Shown one piece after another: positions 33,599 through 41,784 of a DNA stretch of 64,000 nucleotides. Origin of the DNA: a virus; IMG/VR virus record IMGVR_UViG_3300028557_000035, positions 1 to 64,000 of that record; one strand, written 5' to 3'. How positions within the stretch are numbered: the first letter of the stretch is position 1; every line of letters starts with the position of its first letter. Made by a program: the position numbers and the translations under genes. The notes beneath the pieces were generated by a model. The model did no database searches. It was not told the DNA's origin and saw only the letters and a list, made by a program, of their open reading frames with translations.

Positions 33599-34264
33599 AT
33601 GAAACTCAAGCTTTTAGCAATCTCACTAGTATTAGTGCTAACAGGTTGCTCAACAACAAAAAATGCAAGTGTAGAGTCTGCACCTATCACTGCAATCAAT
33701 ACACAAAAACTAACCTCTAGTTTTAAACGACAGGGAATTAAGATTGAATGGTCTTGTGCATGGGGTACAGGATTATTCGGTGTAAGTGATGCATTGTGTG
33801 TCAAGGGTGAGATTCGAGCCATTGAAGTAACTGGTTACGCAAATAGTTTTGGCAATAGTGAAGCATTACGTGAACGTGCATTCATTGCCGCTGAGATGGA
33901 TGCTAAGGCACGATTGATTCGTTTTATGAACGAGGGTGTCGGCTCTAATAACTTTGCTAATACTGTTACAAAGAACGTAGAGAAAGCACAAGACCGAATT
34001 AAGAATCGTATCAAATCAGACGAAGCAGTTGAAATGAGCGACCAAGATGCAAGCAAGGATACAAACTTTGCTATACGTGAAAACAACAACGAGGTTGTTC
34101 GTACACTAAGTGAAAGCATTCGCAATAATGCTGAAGGTAAACTACGTGGTGCATTACTCAAAGATGCCGAAATAGTAGATAGACAAACTGTTAAAGCAGT
34201 TATTCGCTGGGACCATGATACTGAACGTGCCGCAATGTATATGCGTAAACGCTTTGGTCAATAA
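33599..34264 (+). CDS. Outer-membrane-type lipoprotein, LPP20/FlgP-like character
   Basis: Start placed at ATG 33599 downstream of the promoter and a CCGGAG site. MKLKLLAISLVLVLTGC is a lipoprotein signal with Cys17 in the lipobox. The mature chain has ALRERAFIAAEMDAKARLIR, resembling LPP20/FlgP-type lipoproteins. In Vibrio, FlgP acts with FlgT; the next gene is FlgT-like, so this pair may form a periplasmic complex. Unusual cargo for a phage. 221 aa. Confidence 0.7.
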   Translation: MKLKLLAISLVLVLTGCSTTKNASVESAPITAINTQKLTSSFKRQGIKIEWSCAWGTGLFGVSDALCVKGEIRAIEVTGYANSFGNSEALRERAFIAAEMDAKARLIRFMNEGVGSNNFANTVTKNVEKAQDRIKNRIKSDEAVEMSDQDASKDTNFAIRENNNEVVRTLSESIRNNAEGKLRGALLKDAEIVDRQTVKAVIRWDHDTERAAMYMRKRFGQ

Positions 34265-35232
34265 TGAAAAAACTATTATCAGGCTTGTTGTGTCTGGTAG
34301 CTCCCTTTGCAAATGCACTACAGATTAGTGGTCAGGGTGCTACGTTTGAAGAAGCTAAACTAAATGCTTTTAGAACAGCGATTGAGGTTGTTGCTGGTTC
34401 AGTCGTAACCACAGAACGTGAATCTATCAACTATAAACTAGTTAAAGATGAAATTTTAGTTTATAGTGCCGGTTATGTAACTGACTACAAAATCATTAAT
34501 ACATTTAAATCGGGGAATCAGGTTCAGGTTATTGTTGATGTTCAAGTATCTAGTAGCAAATTATCTGATAGAATACTAGGTTTAGGTAAAGAAGTTAAAA
34601 ACTTTGAAGCTGATAAACACGGTAATCAATATCAAACTTATCTATATGGTAAAAGTAATGGTGATAAGTTATTAATGCAAGTGTTAAATGATTATCCTGC
34701 AAAGGCATACACTATAACACAGGGTGTGCACCAATTTAAAGTTGATGCATATCGTAATGGTATCATCGAAATTCCATTAGAAGTAAAATGGAATTATAAC
34801 TTTATTGAATCATTTAATGAGGCATTAAAGATATTACAAGATGGTAGTAATGGATTACTTCAACATAGTCCGGGTAATGTTGTTGTTATGGCAAAGGATC
34901 CTAAAGATTGGGTCATAGGTACAAAGAATCATTATAAGTTTAATGATATGATTACCGTATCTAATATTAGAACTACATTACAACAGAGAAAACCTAATAT
35001 ACTATTGACCATCAATAACTTTGAAAACAAAACAGTATTTCGTCAATGCTATGTACCCGATTCGATTGCAGGAAAGAAGTCCGCGTTTTATAATGTAGGG
35101 CCTACACTAGCATTGTATGGTAATCAAACAGAGAAAAATAAAATAGAACTAAGTTTAACCAATATGCAAGATGCAATAAAGCAAATTCAAAATATTGAGT
35201 TGACCATAGTCACTGATGACAAATGTCCATAA
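34264..35232 (+). CDS. Secreted protein with FlgT N-terminal-like domain, 322 aa
   Basis: Signal peptide (MKKLLSGLLCLVAPFANA). Residues 20-100 read like the FlgT N-terminal domain: EEAKLNAFRTAIEVVAGSVV, SAGYVTDYKI, and a VQVIVDVQVSS strand. The rest is unassigned and beta-rich. FlgT normally builds the Vibrio flagellar H-ring; here it probably forms a periplasmic assembly with the lipoprotein encoded just upstream (1-nt overlap). Actual role unknown. Confidence 0.65.
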   Translation: MKKLLSGLLCLVAPFANALQISGQGATFEEAKLNAFRTAIEVVAGSVVTTERESINYKLVKDEILVYSAGYVTDYKIINTFKSGNQVQVIVDVQVSSSKLSDRILGLGKEVKNFEADKHGNQYQTYLYGKSNGDKLLMQVLNDYPAKAYTITQGVHQFKVDAYRNGIIEIPLEVKWNYNFIESFNEALKILQDGSNGLLQHSPGNVVVMAKDPKDWVIGTKNHYKFNDMITVSNIRTTLQQRKPNILLTINNFENKTVFRQCYVPDSIAGKKSAFYNVGPTLALYGNQTEKNKIELSLTNMQDAIKQIQNIELTIVTDDKCP

Positions 35233-35255
35233 AAATCATTCAAAGAAAAAACATA

Positions 35256-35263
35256 GATAAGTA
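35256..35263 (+). promoter_or_regulatory. Near-consensus late octamer before clpX
   Basis: GATAAGTA (one mismatch to GATAAATA) ending 5 nt before the clpX ATG; leaderless spacing. Confidence 0.4.
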
Positions 35264-35268
35264 TTAAT

Positions 35269-36471
35269 ATGTCAACAGAAAATAAACTAAGCCATTGCTC
35301 TTTTTGCGGTAATCATAAAGATAACGTAAAAAAATTAATTATAAGTGAAGAGGTAGCTATTTGTAGTACTTGTGTAGAATTATGCAACACATTAATGGTT
35401 GATGAGGAAAGTAAAAGTGATTTTGTATCGGAAAATATGGTATCATATGATCCTGAATCCATTAAAGACTTTCTAGACCAGCATGTTATTGGACAACATA
35501 ATGCCAAAAAAGTATTGAGTGTTGCTATTGCTAATCATTATAAACGTATTAATCGTCCACCAAAAGATTTAGAAATATCTAAGGGTAACGTATTACTAGT
35601 AGGCCCAACTGGTTCAGGTAAAACATTATTAGCTAAAACAGTAGCAAAATACTTAGAAGTTCCCTTTATTGTTGCAGATGCTACAAGTATCACAGAAGCA
35701 GGTTATGTGGGTGATGATGTTGAATCAATGATTAGTATGCTATTGAATGCCGCCGGCGGTGATGTTAAATTGGCCGAGCGTGGTATCGTATTCATTGACG
35801 AAATTGATAAGATTGCACGTAAGGGTGAAAGTGCCAATATTACACGTGATGTGTCAGGCGAGGGTGTTCAACAAGCATTATTGAAAATGGTTGAAGGAAC
35901 AGTATGTCGCATTCCATCTGGTGGTGGTCGTAAGCATCCAGGCGGTGATATGATAGAAATCAATACAAAAAATATCTTATTCATTGCGGGCGGGGCCTTT
36001 GTTGGATTAAAAGATATTATTAACAGTAGAGAGAATGGTACTAGTATTGGGTTTGGTGCTCAGATTAAAGACCATCGCAAAGACGGGGATTTGAGTAATG
36101 TTAGTCCTGATGATTTGGTTAAGTTTGGTATGATTCCTGAATTTATTGGACGTTTTACTACTACAGTAAATGTTGAAGATTTGACAAAAGAGGAACTAAT
36201 TAAAGTATTGACCGGTATTAAAAACAACTATATTGACCAATACAAATATTTGCTTAGTTTAGATGACATTGATTTAAATTTTACAGAAGATGCACTAGAC
36301 CAATTAGCAGAAAATACAATGTCACTTAAGACAGGAGCACGTGGATTGCATACTGAGATTGAACGTGTATTGATGCCGCATATGTTCTACACTAAAAAGT
36401 ATCGGGATAATCAGGTATTAAACATAAATATAGATAGAAAACAAATTTTGGAGCCAAAAGTTATAGTATGA
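35269..36471 (+). CDS. clpX: ATP-dependent unfoldase ClpX
   Basis: Complete 400-aa ClpX, the AAA+ ring that unfolds substrates for ClpP. All functional loops are present: zinc-binding domain (Cys10, Cys13, Cys32, Cys35), Walker A GPTGSGKT (112-119), pore loop GYVG (145-148), Walker B FIDEID (to 180), RKH loop (221-223), the ClpP-docking IGF loop (260-262) and sensor 2 GARGL (356-360). It should therefore pair with a ClpP, and a phage ClpP is encoded 5 kb downstream. It may remodel host proteins or handle virion assembly. Overlaps the bS21 gene. Confidence 0.97.
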   Translation: MSTENKLSHCSFCGNHKDNVKKLIISEEVAICSTCVELCNTLMVDEESKSDFVSENMVSYDPESIKDFLDQHVIGQHNAKKVLSVAIANHYKRINRPPKDLEISKGNVLLVGPTGSGKTLLAKTVAKYLEVPFIVADATSITEAGYVGDDVESMISMLLNAAGGDVKLAERGIVFIDEIDKIARKGESANITRDVSGEGVQQALLKMVEGTVCRIPSGGGRKHPGGDMIEINTKNILFIAGGAFVGLKDIINSRENGTSIGFGAQIKDHRKDGDLSNVSPDDLVKFGMIPEFIGRFTTTVNVEDLTKEELIKVLTGIKNNYIDQYKYLLSLDDIDLNFTEDALDQLAENTMSLKTGARGLHTEIERVLMPHMFYTKKYRDNQVLNINIDRKQILEPKVIV

Positions 36472-36683
36472 GAGGTAGAAAGGTTTTAGTTCAGGATGGA
36501 AACGTAGACAAAGCATTGCGAAAATTTAAAAAAGTTATCGCAGACTATGGTACCTTACAAGAGGTACGTGACCGTCAAGAATATGTAAAACCCACTATCA
36601 AACGCAAACTAGCAAAGAGTCAGGCTAAACGTAGATGGCAAAAGTATTTGAGAGACCAGAGTCTCCCGAAGAAAGAATTTTAA
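36468..36683 (+). CDS. rpsU: Ribosomal protein bS21
   Basis: A 71-aa homologue of small-subunit protein S21. Shared features: an N-terminal strand (KVLVQDGNVDKALRKFKK), the central EVRDRQEYVKPTIKRK and a basic helix (AKSQAKRRWQKYLRD). bS21 sits near the mRNA exit channel and helps pick Shine-Dalgarno sites. Phage-encoded bS21 is known from some aquatic phages and could replace the host copy to favour phage mRNAs. ATGA overlap with clpX, so co-translated. Confidence 0.88.
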   Translation: MRGRKVLVQDGNVDKALRKFKKVIADYGTLQEVRDRQEYVKPTIKRKLAKSQAKRRWQKYLRDQSLPKKEF

Positions 36684-36788
36684 GTTCCAAAATAGTAGAA
36701 TTTTTTGCATATTTTTATTATAATAAATATGTATTCAGATGCCGATGGTCGGGTCTGAAATATGTCATCTTGCTTATAGGAGAAAAAA

Positions 36789-37238
36789 ATGACAAATCAA
36801 TTAACCCTTCGTTCCATAGATATTCCATCTATTCATAAGTTCTCAGTCGGTTTTGACCGTATGTTTGACGAACTAACTCGCAATCAATCGCAACAAACAA
36901 ACTATCCCCCATATAACATCGTTCAGATTAATGAAGATGAATATATGATTAGTCTCGCTGTTGCAGGATTCGGTCCTGATAATCTATCAGTAACTAAAGA
37001 AAAAAACTTTTTAATTATTGAAGGTAATCATGCGTTGAATAGTATTGAAACTGATACAGAACCCACATATCTACACAAAGGTATTAGTGAACGTAATTTC
37101 CGTCGTGAGTTCCGTCTTGCGGATCACGTAGAAATTGAGAACGCACATTTAGAATTGGGTATCTTAAGTATTCACTTAAAACGTGAAGTTCCTGAAGAAC
37201 AAAAGCCCAAGTCTATTGCTATTACTTACACTAAATAA
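36789..37238 (+). CDS. Small heat-shock protein (Hsp20/IbpA family)
   Basis: A 149-aa alpha-crystallin-type chaperone. N-terminal LRSIDIPSIHKFSVGFDRMF precedes the core (YNIVQINEDEYMISLAVAGF, NFLIIEGNH, then FRREFRLADHVEI) and a short C-terminal tail; matches proteobacterial IbpA and T4-like phage Hsp20. Holds unfolded proteins; T4-like phages may use it in virion assembly. TAGGAGAAA precedes the ATG. A terminator follows. Confidence 0.93.
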   Translation: MTNQLTLRSIDIPSIHKFSVGFDRMFDELTRNQSQQTNYPPYNIVQINEDEYMISLAVAGFGPDNLSVTKEKNFLIIEGNHALNSIETDTEPTYLHKGISERNFRREFRLADHVEIENAHLELGILSIHLKREVPEEQKPKSIAITYTK

Positions 37239-37258
37239 TATAATAGATGTTCGTTAAC

Positions 37259-37286
37259 AGTGTGCGGCAATGTCGCACACTATTTT
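37259..37286 (+). terminator. Rho-independent terminator between hsp20 and clpS
   Basis: AGTGTGCG and CGCACACT form a perfect 8-bp stem with a 7-nt loop, followed by ATTTT. Confidence 0.8.
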
Positions 37287-37300
37287 ATAAAGTATAAAAA

Positions 37301-37606
37301 ATGGCTAAAACAGAAACTAAACCTAAAATCAAACCCAACATCAATTTGGCTGAACCACCGTTGTATAAAATCATTTATCTCAACGATGAAGTAACCAGTA
37401 TGAATTTTGTAGTTAACAGTTTGATTGAATATTTCAATTACAACCAGGATACTGCATCATCACTAACAGTGAGTATTCACGATCAGGGTAGTGCGGTAGT
37501 TGCTGTATTGCCTTATGAAATTGCTGAACAAAAAGGCATTGAAGTGACCCTTGATGCACGTAGTCAAGGATTTCCACTACAGATTAAAGTTGAAGCAGAA
37601 GTTTAA
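37301..37606 (+). CDS. clpS: ClpS adaptor protein (N-degron recognition)
   Basis: A 101-aa ClpS homologue: disordered basic N-terminus (about 18 residues), then YKIIYLNDEVTSMNFVV, SIHDQG and EIAEQKGIEVTLDAR. Pocket residues that hold N-terminal Leu/Phe/Trp/Tyr in E. coli ClpS are conserved: Asn28, Asp29 (then Glu30), Met34 and His60. Known ClpS proteins deliver to ClpA or ClpC; no ClpA is in the window, so it may redirect the host ClpAP or act with an unseen partner. The stop overlaps that of the convergent gene. Confidence 0.92.
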   Translation: MAKTETKPKIKPNINLAEPPLYKIIYLNDEVTSMNFVVNSLIEYFNYNQDTASSLTVSIHDQGSAVVAVLPYEIAEQKGIEVTLDARSQGFPLQIKVEAEV

Positions 37607-38304
37607 ACTTCTATTTCAATTCGTTTAGACCAATAAGGTATTTTTTTAAAATATGAATTGTTGATATAATTAATATTATCTATTGTTGTATCAACATTTT
37701 TATCATAGCTACCATAAATCCAAGTAGATACTTTATGTTCAGAGTCGTGGCCTAAAGTTTGTATTAGTGGGATCTGGTCAGCAATTTCTTCTGGTTCTTC
37801 CCCAAAAAATAATTCTGGACCTGGTGCACAATTTGTGACTATTATTATTTTTTTAACATCTAAATGTAGTTGAAGTTTTTCTAAACTTGAACCTATGTAT
37901 GAAACATCTTCTACGTGTTGTGCGTGTAAATGAAGTTTTTCTAATGCAGTAGTAGTATCCACTTTACTACCATACCAACCATTTGCACCTAGTATAGCAA
38001 TGCCATCTAATACAACAACGTGCCTATAAAGTAGTGCTACGTTAGGTAGTGATTTGCATATTTCAGATATTTCAAGGTACCTGTTCTTTACAAGATGCAT
38101 ATTATCGTGTTCTAAAGAACCCGGCGTGTAAAAAATACCACGATAAAATTTTGATAAATGAAGCAGGGTTTGATGTATTACTCGCAAATCATTGCTTATA
38201 TTTCCTGCTATGATTAGATATAGGCTTGTTGCCTTATTTTCCCAATCAAAGCTATCTTCAGCGTCCAGATTAAGGTCGCTAATAACATCAAATCCTATAT
38301 TCAT
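37603..38304 (-). CDS. Metallophosphatase-like pseudoenzyme
   Basis: A 233-aa protein with the calcineurin-like phosphoesterase outline but broken metal motifs. The usual D-x-H is DLNLD (Asp10, Asn12); the GD motif reads AGNIS (Asn35 for Asp); the GNHE motif is degraded to PGSLEHD; the TH-x-A/G-P motif reads TNCAPG; the final GHxH reads GSYDKN. The intact paralogue at 43399 has SDLHL, SGDI, GNHE and GHMHD. So it probably lost catalysis but kept the fold, perhaps as a binding protein. Convergent with clpS. Confidence 0.78.
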   Translation of the reverse strand: MNIGFDVISDLNLDAEDSFDWENKATSLYLIIAGNISNDLRVIHQTLLHLSKFYRGIFYTPGSLEHDNMHLVKNRYLEISEICKSLPNVALLYRHVVVLDGIAILGANGWYGSKVDTTTALEKLHLHAQHVEDVSYIGSSLEKLQLHLDVKKIIIVTNCAPGPELFFGEEPEEIADQIPLIQTLGHDSEHKVSTWIYGSYDKNVDTTIDNINYINNSYFKKIPYWSKRIEIEV

Positions 38305-38558
38305 TAAGATTGCGTTGTAGGCTTAGCTTTTGGTGCTCTTGGGGCTTTTGGCTTAGCAGGTGCCTTAGCTTTTGGTGCTGCCGGAGCTTTTGGTTTAGCC
38401 GGGGCTTTAGCTTTTACAGGTGCAACTGCTTCTACAACCAACGGAATTGGTGTAGTAGCTGCCGGTTCTGGTACTTTGTACGGTGCAGTTACGTTGGCCG
38501 GTTCTGCCTCGACTGGTTTAGCTGAAAAGCCAAATAAACGCTTGATAAAGTCTATCAT
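38304..38558 (-). CDS. Lys/Ala/Pro-rich histone-H1-like protein, 84 aa
   Basis: Short amphipathic start (MIDFIKRLFGFS) followed by an AT-independent low-complexity tail of PAK, KAPAAPKAK and KAPRAPKAK repeats. GGAGATAG sits before the ATG on the minus strand. Such tails bind DNA or RNA non-specifically or act as spacers. Ends at the start of the pseudo-phosphatase gene, so both form one minus operon. Confidence 0.7.
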   Translation of the reverse strand: MIDFIKRLFGFSAKPVEAEPANVTAPYKVPEPAATTPIPLVVEAVAPVKAKAPAKPKAPAAPKAKAPAKPKAPRAPKAKPTTQS

Positions 38559-38644
38559 TTCTATCTCCTAAACATATATTTACTCGGAACACTAACCCGT
38601 ATATTTTTTCCGTAATATGAGTATTATTATGGGTAATATAGTAT

Positions 38645-38652
38645 CATAAATA
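38645..38652 (+). promoter_or_regulatory. T4-late-type octamer, leaderless spacing
   Basis: CATAAATA followed by 4 nt and the ATG at 38657. Confidence 0.6.
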
Positions 38653-38656
38653 CATT

Positions 38657-39148
38657 ATGTACAGAAAAACTTCTATCATCGACCTCATGTGCGAAGAATT
38701 GCCACCAATCACATACCAAAAACGTCTTTGTTATAGGACTGACCGTGATGAGGTAATAGTACTATATAAGATGTTAAATAGGTTAATTTTCAATAACAAA
38801 TTGTTAATGCCTGAGATTGAAGTTATGCCCCGTTGTAGAAAATATTGGGGAATGTGTTATGGTTCTTATGATGAGCCTACACTCTATAAAAGTTCGTGTA
38901 AAATTAGATTGATGGACAAGTGGTACTGCAAACAATGGTTAATTACTACACTAGCACATGAAATGTGTCATCAGTATCAATGGGATGTACAGGGTATTGA
39001 ACGCCGTAAAATTGGAAAAGAGCCTATTATGAGTCACGGTCCTAGTTTCTTTGTGTTCAGAGATAAACTAAAAGCACACGGCATTTCATTAAAAAGCGCA
39101 CACGGTCGCAAACGATGGTTTAAGCACCAAAATTTATTTAAGTGTTAA
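38657..39148 (+). CDS. SprT-like metalloprotease-fold protein
   Basis: A 163-aa protein with the zinc-protease motif HEMCHQYQ (His101, Glu102, His105) and the later MSHGPSFFVFRDKLKAHG segment seen in SprT-like proteins. Eukaryotic SprT-type proteases remove DNA-protein crosslinks; phage members are widespread and uncharacterised. Position between a late octamer and a structural-looking gene suggests late expression. Confidence 0.8.
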   Translation: MYRKTSIIDLMCEELPPITYQKRLCYRTDRDEVIVLYKMLNRLIFNNKLLMPEIEVMPRCRKYWGMCYGSYDEPTLYKSSCKIRLMDKWYCKQWLITTLAHEMCHQYQWDVQGIERRKIGKEPIMSHGPSFFVFRDKLKAHGISLKSAHGRKRWFKHQNLFKC

Positions 39149-39153
39149 TATTG

Positions 39154-39161
39154 CATAAATA
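39154..39161 (+). promoter_or_regulatory. T4-late-type octamer, leaderless spacing
   Basis: CATAAATA with 6 nt to the ATG at 39168. Confidence 0.6.
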
Positions 39162-39167
39162 CACATT

Positions 39168-40730
39168 ATGCGTGATTTATTAACATTACTTGAAAACTTG
39201 GCTATGGCAGAAGCCGCAAAGAAGGACCCCAATGCTCCTTCTACATTATTTGCTAACGGCTTAACTCCTACACAAATTAACAAAGAACCAGGAAGATGGA
39301 ATTTGTTAATCAATAAAATAAAAACTAACAAACCATTCGTTGACAATTATACCGGTGAGGATATCTTCATCAAAGCTAGTGAAATAAATCGATTGACCCA
39401 ACTTAAAGATGACGGTAAATTTAAGGGGGAGAAGATTACTATCATAACTAAAGATGGTAGAGAAATCCCAATGGCCCAACTAGCTAAGAATGAAGAATTT
39501 GGTGGTAGCACTAAAGAGTCAGTTTTACTAAAGCCGTCATTAATTAAAATCACGGATAAAAACATCCCAGCATCGGACTTATACTCAACTATTGAAAACA
39601 ACCAAGTACTAGCTAGTACAGATTACGGACAAGTAGTTCAACAGCTTGCTACATACATTGTATCCGGTGAGTATGTTCAAATGCCAGAGGAATATACAAC
39701 AAAAGAAAAAGAAAAAGAACGTAAAGCTATCGTTGACTATGCTGGTGAATACTTAGGCGTATTAGCATTATTATATGACCGTAGTCGCTTCCCAAGAAAA
39801 CGTCAGTTCCAAGAATGGCTAGGTGGTGATATGGGTGCGTTAGTATTAAACTTCCCAAGTGCGGCTAACAACAATATTGCTGATAGTTATGCTACTATTA
39901 CTAATCCAGGAACAAGTCATAGCTTGAATATTTCAAGTAAAGGTACCGGTGGTGGCGCGGCCCCTGCTGTATCTGGGTTGAAAGTTAGTGAAGATATTAA
40001 ACGTAATCCTAAACTAAGAAACGCAGTAAAGCTTATTGAATTATGCCAAGCAGGTAAAGATGCAACCGGGCCAAGTACGATTGTGCAAGCATTTAAAATT
40101 ATGGATTTTTTATATCAAGTAAATCCAAATAGTATTCCTAAAATATGGCATAAGTTCTTACCGTTCTCAGCTAAGGCTCCAAAGATATTACAACAGAGTA
40201 TTGACAGTATAAACAATGGATCTGGATTACCAGCATCATACCAACCACTGCTTAATACAGTAAAAAGTGAGACTGCTACTGATGGCGGTAAGTTAGTATA
40301 TCTAATCAAAAAAACAATAGCACGTGCTGTAAATGAAGATAATGCAATCCCTGAATTCGCTGATACTATCTTACAAGTTTTGGAAATGAACTTTATCCAA
40401 CAATACACTGATTATCATAGTAACGGTGAGTTAACCTTTGCAACACAATGGCCATCTAAGTTAGAAGGTGTTGTAACATTAGAAAACAAATCAAGTGCTA
40501 AAGAACCAAGTAGTGCAGGCTTTAGTTTCAAATTGGGTAGAAATGCACAAGACTACGAAGATCCAGGACCAGATGGTGCTACAGGTGATGTGGTTCAACC
40601 GGATGAATATGGTGACGATGTTGAGGTTGCGGCTGCTGACATTGTTGAACCATCTCGCAGAAAAGAACCCAAACGTAAAGAACCCGTTGATACTGATACC
40701 GGTGGTGTTGGTCGCAAGAAACGTAAATAA
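39168..40730 (+). CDS. Conserved T4-like phage protein with capsid-targeting-like leader, 520 aa
   Basis: Starts MRDLLTLLENLAMAEAAKKD, a helical leader with an L-L-E step that could be a prohead-protease site (compare the leaders at 9493, 10172 and 57707). Further on: LNISSKGTGGGAAPAVSGLK in the middle and FATQWPSKLEGVVTLENKSS near residue 430, segments I recognise from large T4-like phage hypotheticals. The C-terminus is basic (RRKEPKRKEP, KKRK). Probably a virion-internal protein; function unknown. The late octamer 6 nt upstream supports late, leaderless expression. Confidence 0.72.
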   Translation: MRDLLTLLENLAMAEAAKKDPNAPSTLFANGLTPTQINKEPGRWNLLINKIKTNKPFVDNYTGEDIFIKASEINRLTQLKDDGKFKGEKITIITKDGREIPMAQLAKNEEFGGSTKESVLLKPSLIKITDKNIPASDLYSTIENNQVLASTDYGQVVQQLATYIVSGEYVQMPEEYTTKEKEKERKAIVDYAGEYLGVLALLYDRSRFPRKRQFQEWLGGDMGALVLNFPSAANNNIADSYATITNPGTSHSLNISSKGTGGGAAPAVSGLKVSEDIKRNPKLRNAVKLIELCQAGKDATGPSTIVQAFKIMDFLYQVNPNSIPKIWHKFLPFSAKAPKILQQSIDSINNGSGLPASYQPLLNTVKSETATDGGKLVYLIKKTIARAVNEDNAIPEFADTILQVLEMNFIQQYTDYHSNGELTFATQWPSKLEGVVTLENKSSAKEPSSAGFSFKLGRNAQDYEDPGPDGATGDVVQPDEYGDDVEVAAADIVEPSRRKEPKRKEPVDTDTGGVGRKKRK

Positions 40731-40743
40731 TTACCAAAAACAT

Positions 40744-40772
40744 TTGACAACAACATAAACACTTGTTATAAT
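40744..40772 (+). promoter_or_regulatory. Sigma70-type promoter before clpP
   Basis: TTGACA and TATAAT with a 17-nt spacer, 28 nt before the clpP ATG, with AAAGGAAG between. Confidence 0.85.
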
Positions 40773-40800
40773 AGTAGAAATATTTTTATAAAGGAAGTTT

Positions 40801-41388
40801 ATGAGTCTAGTCCCAATCGTTATTGAACAAACAGCTAAAGGTGAGCGTAGTTATGATATCTACAGCCGTCTATTGCGTGACCGTGTTATTTTGCTTGAAG
40901 GCGAAGTGCATGACCAAATGGCAAATCTTATCGTTGCACAATTATTGTTCTTAGAGTCTGAGGGTGAAAAAGATATCTCAATGTATATCAATAGCCCAGG
41001 CGGTAGTGTAACTGCTGGTATGGCTATCTATGATTGTATGCAATTCATCAAGCCTGATGTACAAACAATTGTTATGGGTCAAGCCTGTAGTATGGGTTCA
41101 CTGCTTGCACAAGCAGGAGCTAAAGATAAACGCTTTATGTTGCCAAGCGCACGACATATGATTCATCAACCAAGTGGTGGCGCACGTGGTCAAGCAACTG
41201 ATATGTTGATTCAGGTAGAAGAAATTTTAGCGATGAAAAAGAATCTTACTGAAATCTATGTTAAGCATAACAGTGCAGGTAAGACATTTGAACAGCTTAC
41301 ACAAGATATGGAACGTGATAACTTTATGTCAGCCAAACAAGCTTTGGACTATGGATTAATCGATAAAATTATCGAAAAACGAGAATAA
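40801..41388 (+). CDS. clpP: ATP-dependent Clp protease proteolytic subunit ClpP
   Basis: A 195-aa serine peptidase of the ClpP barrel. Catalytic triad visible: Ser97 (GQACSMGS), His122 ([11 protein letters not shown]) and Asp173 (ERDNFMSA), at the same positions as in E. coli. Has [17 protein letters not shown] (oxyanion region). Lacks an obvious long propeptide. Partner of the phage ClpX at 35269; both carry docking features (the IGF loop there, standard hydrophobic pocket expected here). Own promoter upstream, terminator downstream. Confidence 0.97.
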   Translation: MSLVPIVIEQTAKGERSYDIYSRLLRDRVILLEGEVHDQMANLIVAQLLFLESEGEKDISMYINSPGGSVTAGMAIYDCMQFIKPDVQTIVMGQACSMGSLLAQAGAKDKRFMLPSARHMIHQPSGGARGQATDMLIQVEEILAMKKNLTEIYVKHNSAGKTFEQLTQDMERDNFMSAKQALDYGLIDKIIEKRE

Positions 41389-41403
41389 AAAGTACTACTT
41401 TTT

Positions 41404-41425
41404 GCCCCGGAAACGGGGCTTTTTT
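41404..41425 (+). terminator. Rho-independent terminator after clpP
   Basis: GCCCCG and CGGGGC form a perfect 6-bp stem with a GAAA tetraloop, followed by six T. Directly precedes a repeated promoter. Confidence 0.9.
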
Positions 41426-41439
41426 ACGGTTACCAAAAT

Positions 41440-41468
41440 TTGACAATAAATGGATTTGGGTCTATAAT
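41440..41468 (+). promoter_or_regulatory. Repeated sigma70-type promoter, copy 3
   Basis: TTGACA, 17 nt (ATAAATGGATTTGGGTC), TATAAT. One base in the spacer differs from copy 1. Confidence 0.9.
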
Positions 41469-41498
41469 ACATGTATAGATTGATTAAAGGACTTGAAA

Positions 41499-41723
41499 AT
41501 GACAAATTTTGAAAAAAACTGCTATGGTATAACTGAACAGGCTATCCGTGAGCAATACATGGAAAGCATCACTGCTAAGTGTTCTGGCCTTGAAATGGTC
41601 GTGATGGGTGTTCTTAGTGATGCCCAAGAGTTGTTAGCTATGGGTCGTAACGAAGCTTCCCGCAAGCAAATGAACATTGCCAAGTTTATTTTGTCAGAAA
41701 TGATGGATGCTAAAGTATCCTAA
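41499..41723 (+). CDS. Small early-type phage protein, 74 aa
   Basis: Start at ATG 41499 (AAAGGACTTG before it), not the in-frame TTG 6 nt earlier. Helical (LEMVVMGVLSDAQELLAMGR) with a short acidic start. Function unknown. The stop is 2 nt before the next -35 box. Confidence 0.72.
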   Translation: MTNFEKNCYGITEQAIREQYMESITAKCSGLEMVVMGVLSDAQELLAMGRNEASRKQMNIAKFILSEMMDAKVS

Positions 41724-41725
41724 AT

Positions 41726-41754
41726 TTGACAATAAATGGATTTGGGTATATAAT
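41726..41754 (+). promoter_or_regulatory. Repeated sigma70-type promoter, copy 4
   Basis: Same boxes and spacer as copy 1. A reading frame that starts at 41707 runs across it, but the true downstream gene must start after it. Confidence 0.9.
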
Positions 41755-41784
41755 ACTTGTATTGACTTAATTAAAGGACTAAAG

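Noticed and set aside
36635-36838. Overlapping 67-codon frame between bS21 and hsp20
   Set aside because: Overlaps both genes in another frame and has an unusual composition; no ribosome site.
41707-41784. 5' extension of the 88-aa early gene
   Set aside because: It covers a perfect promoter; the downstream ATG with AAAGGA is the start.
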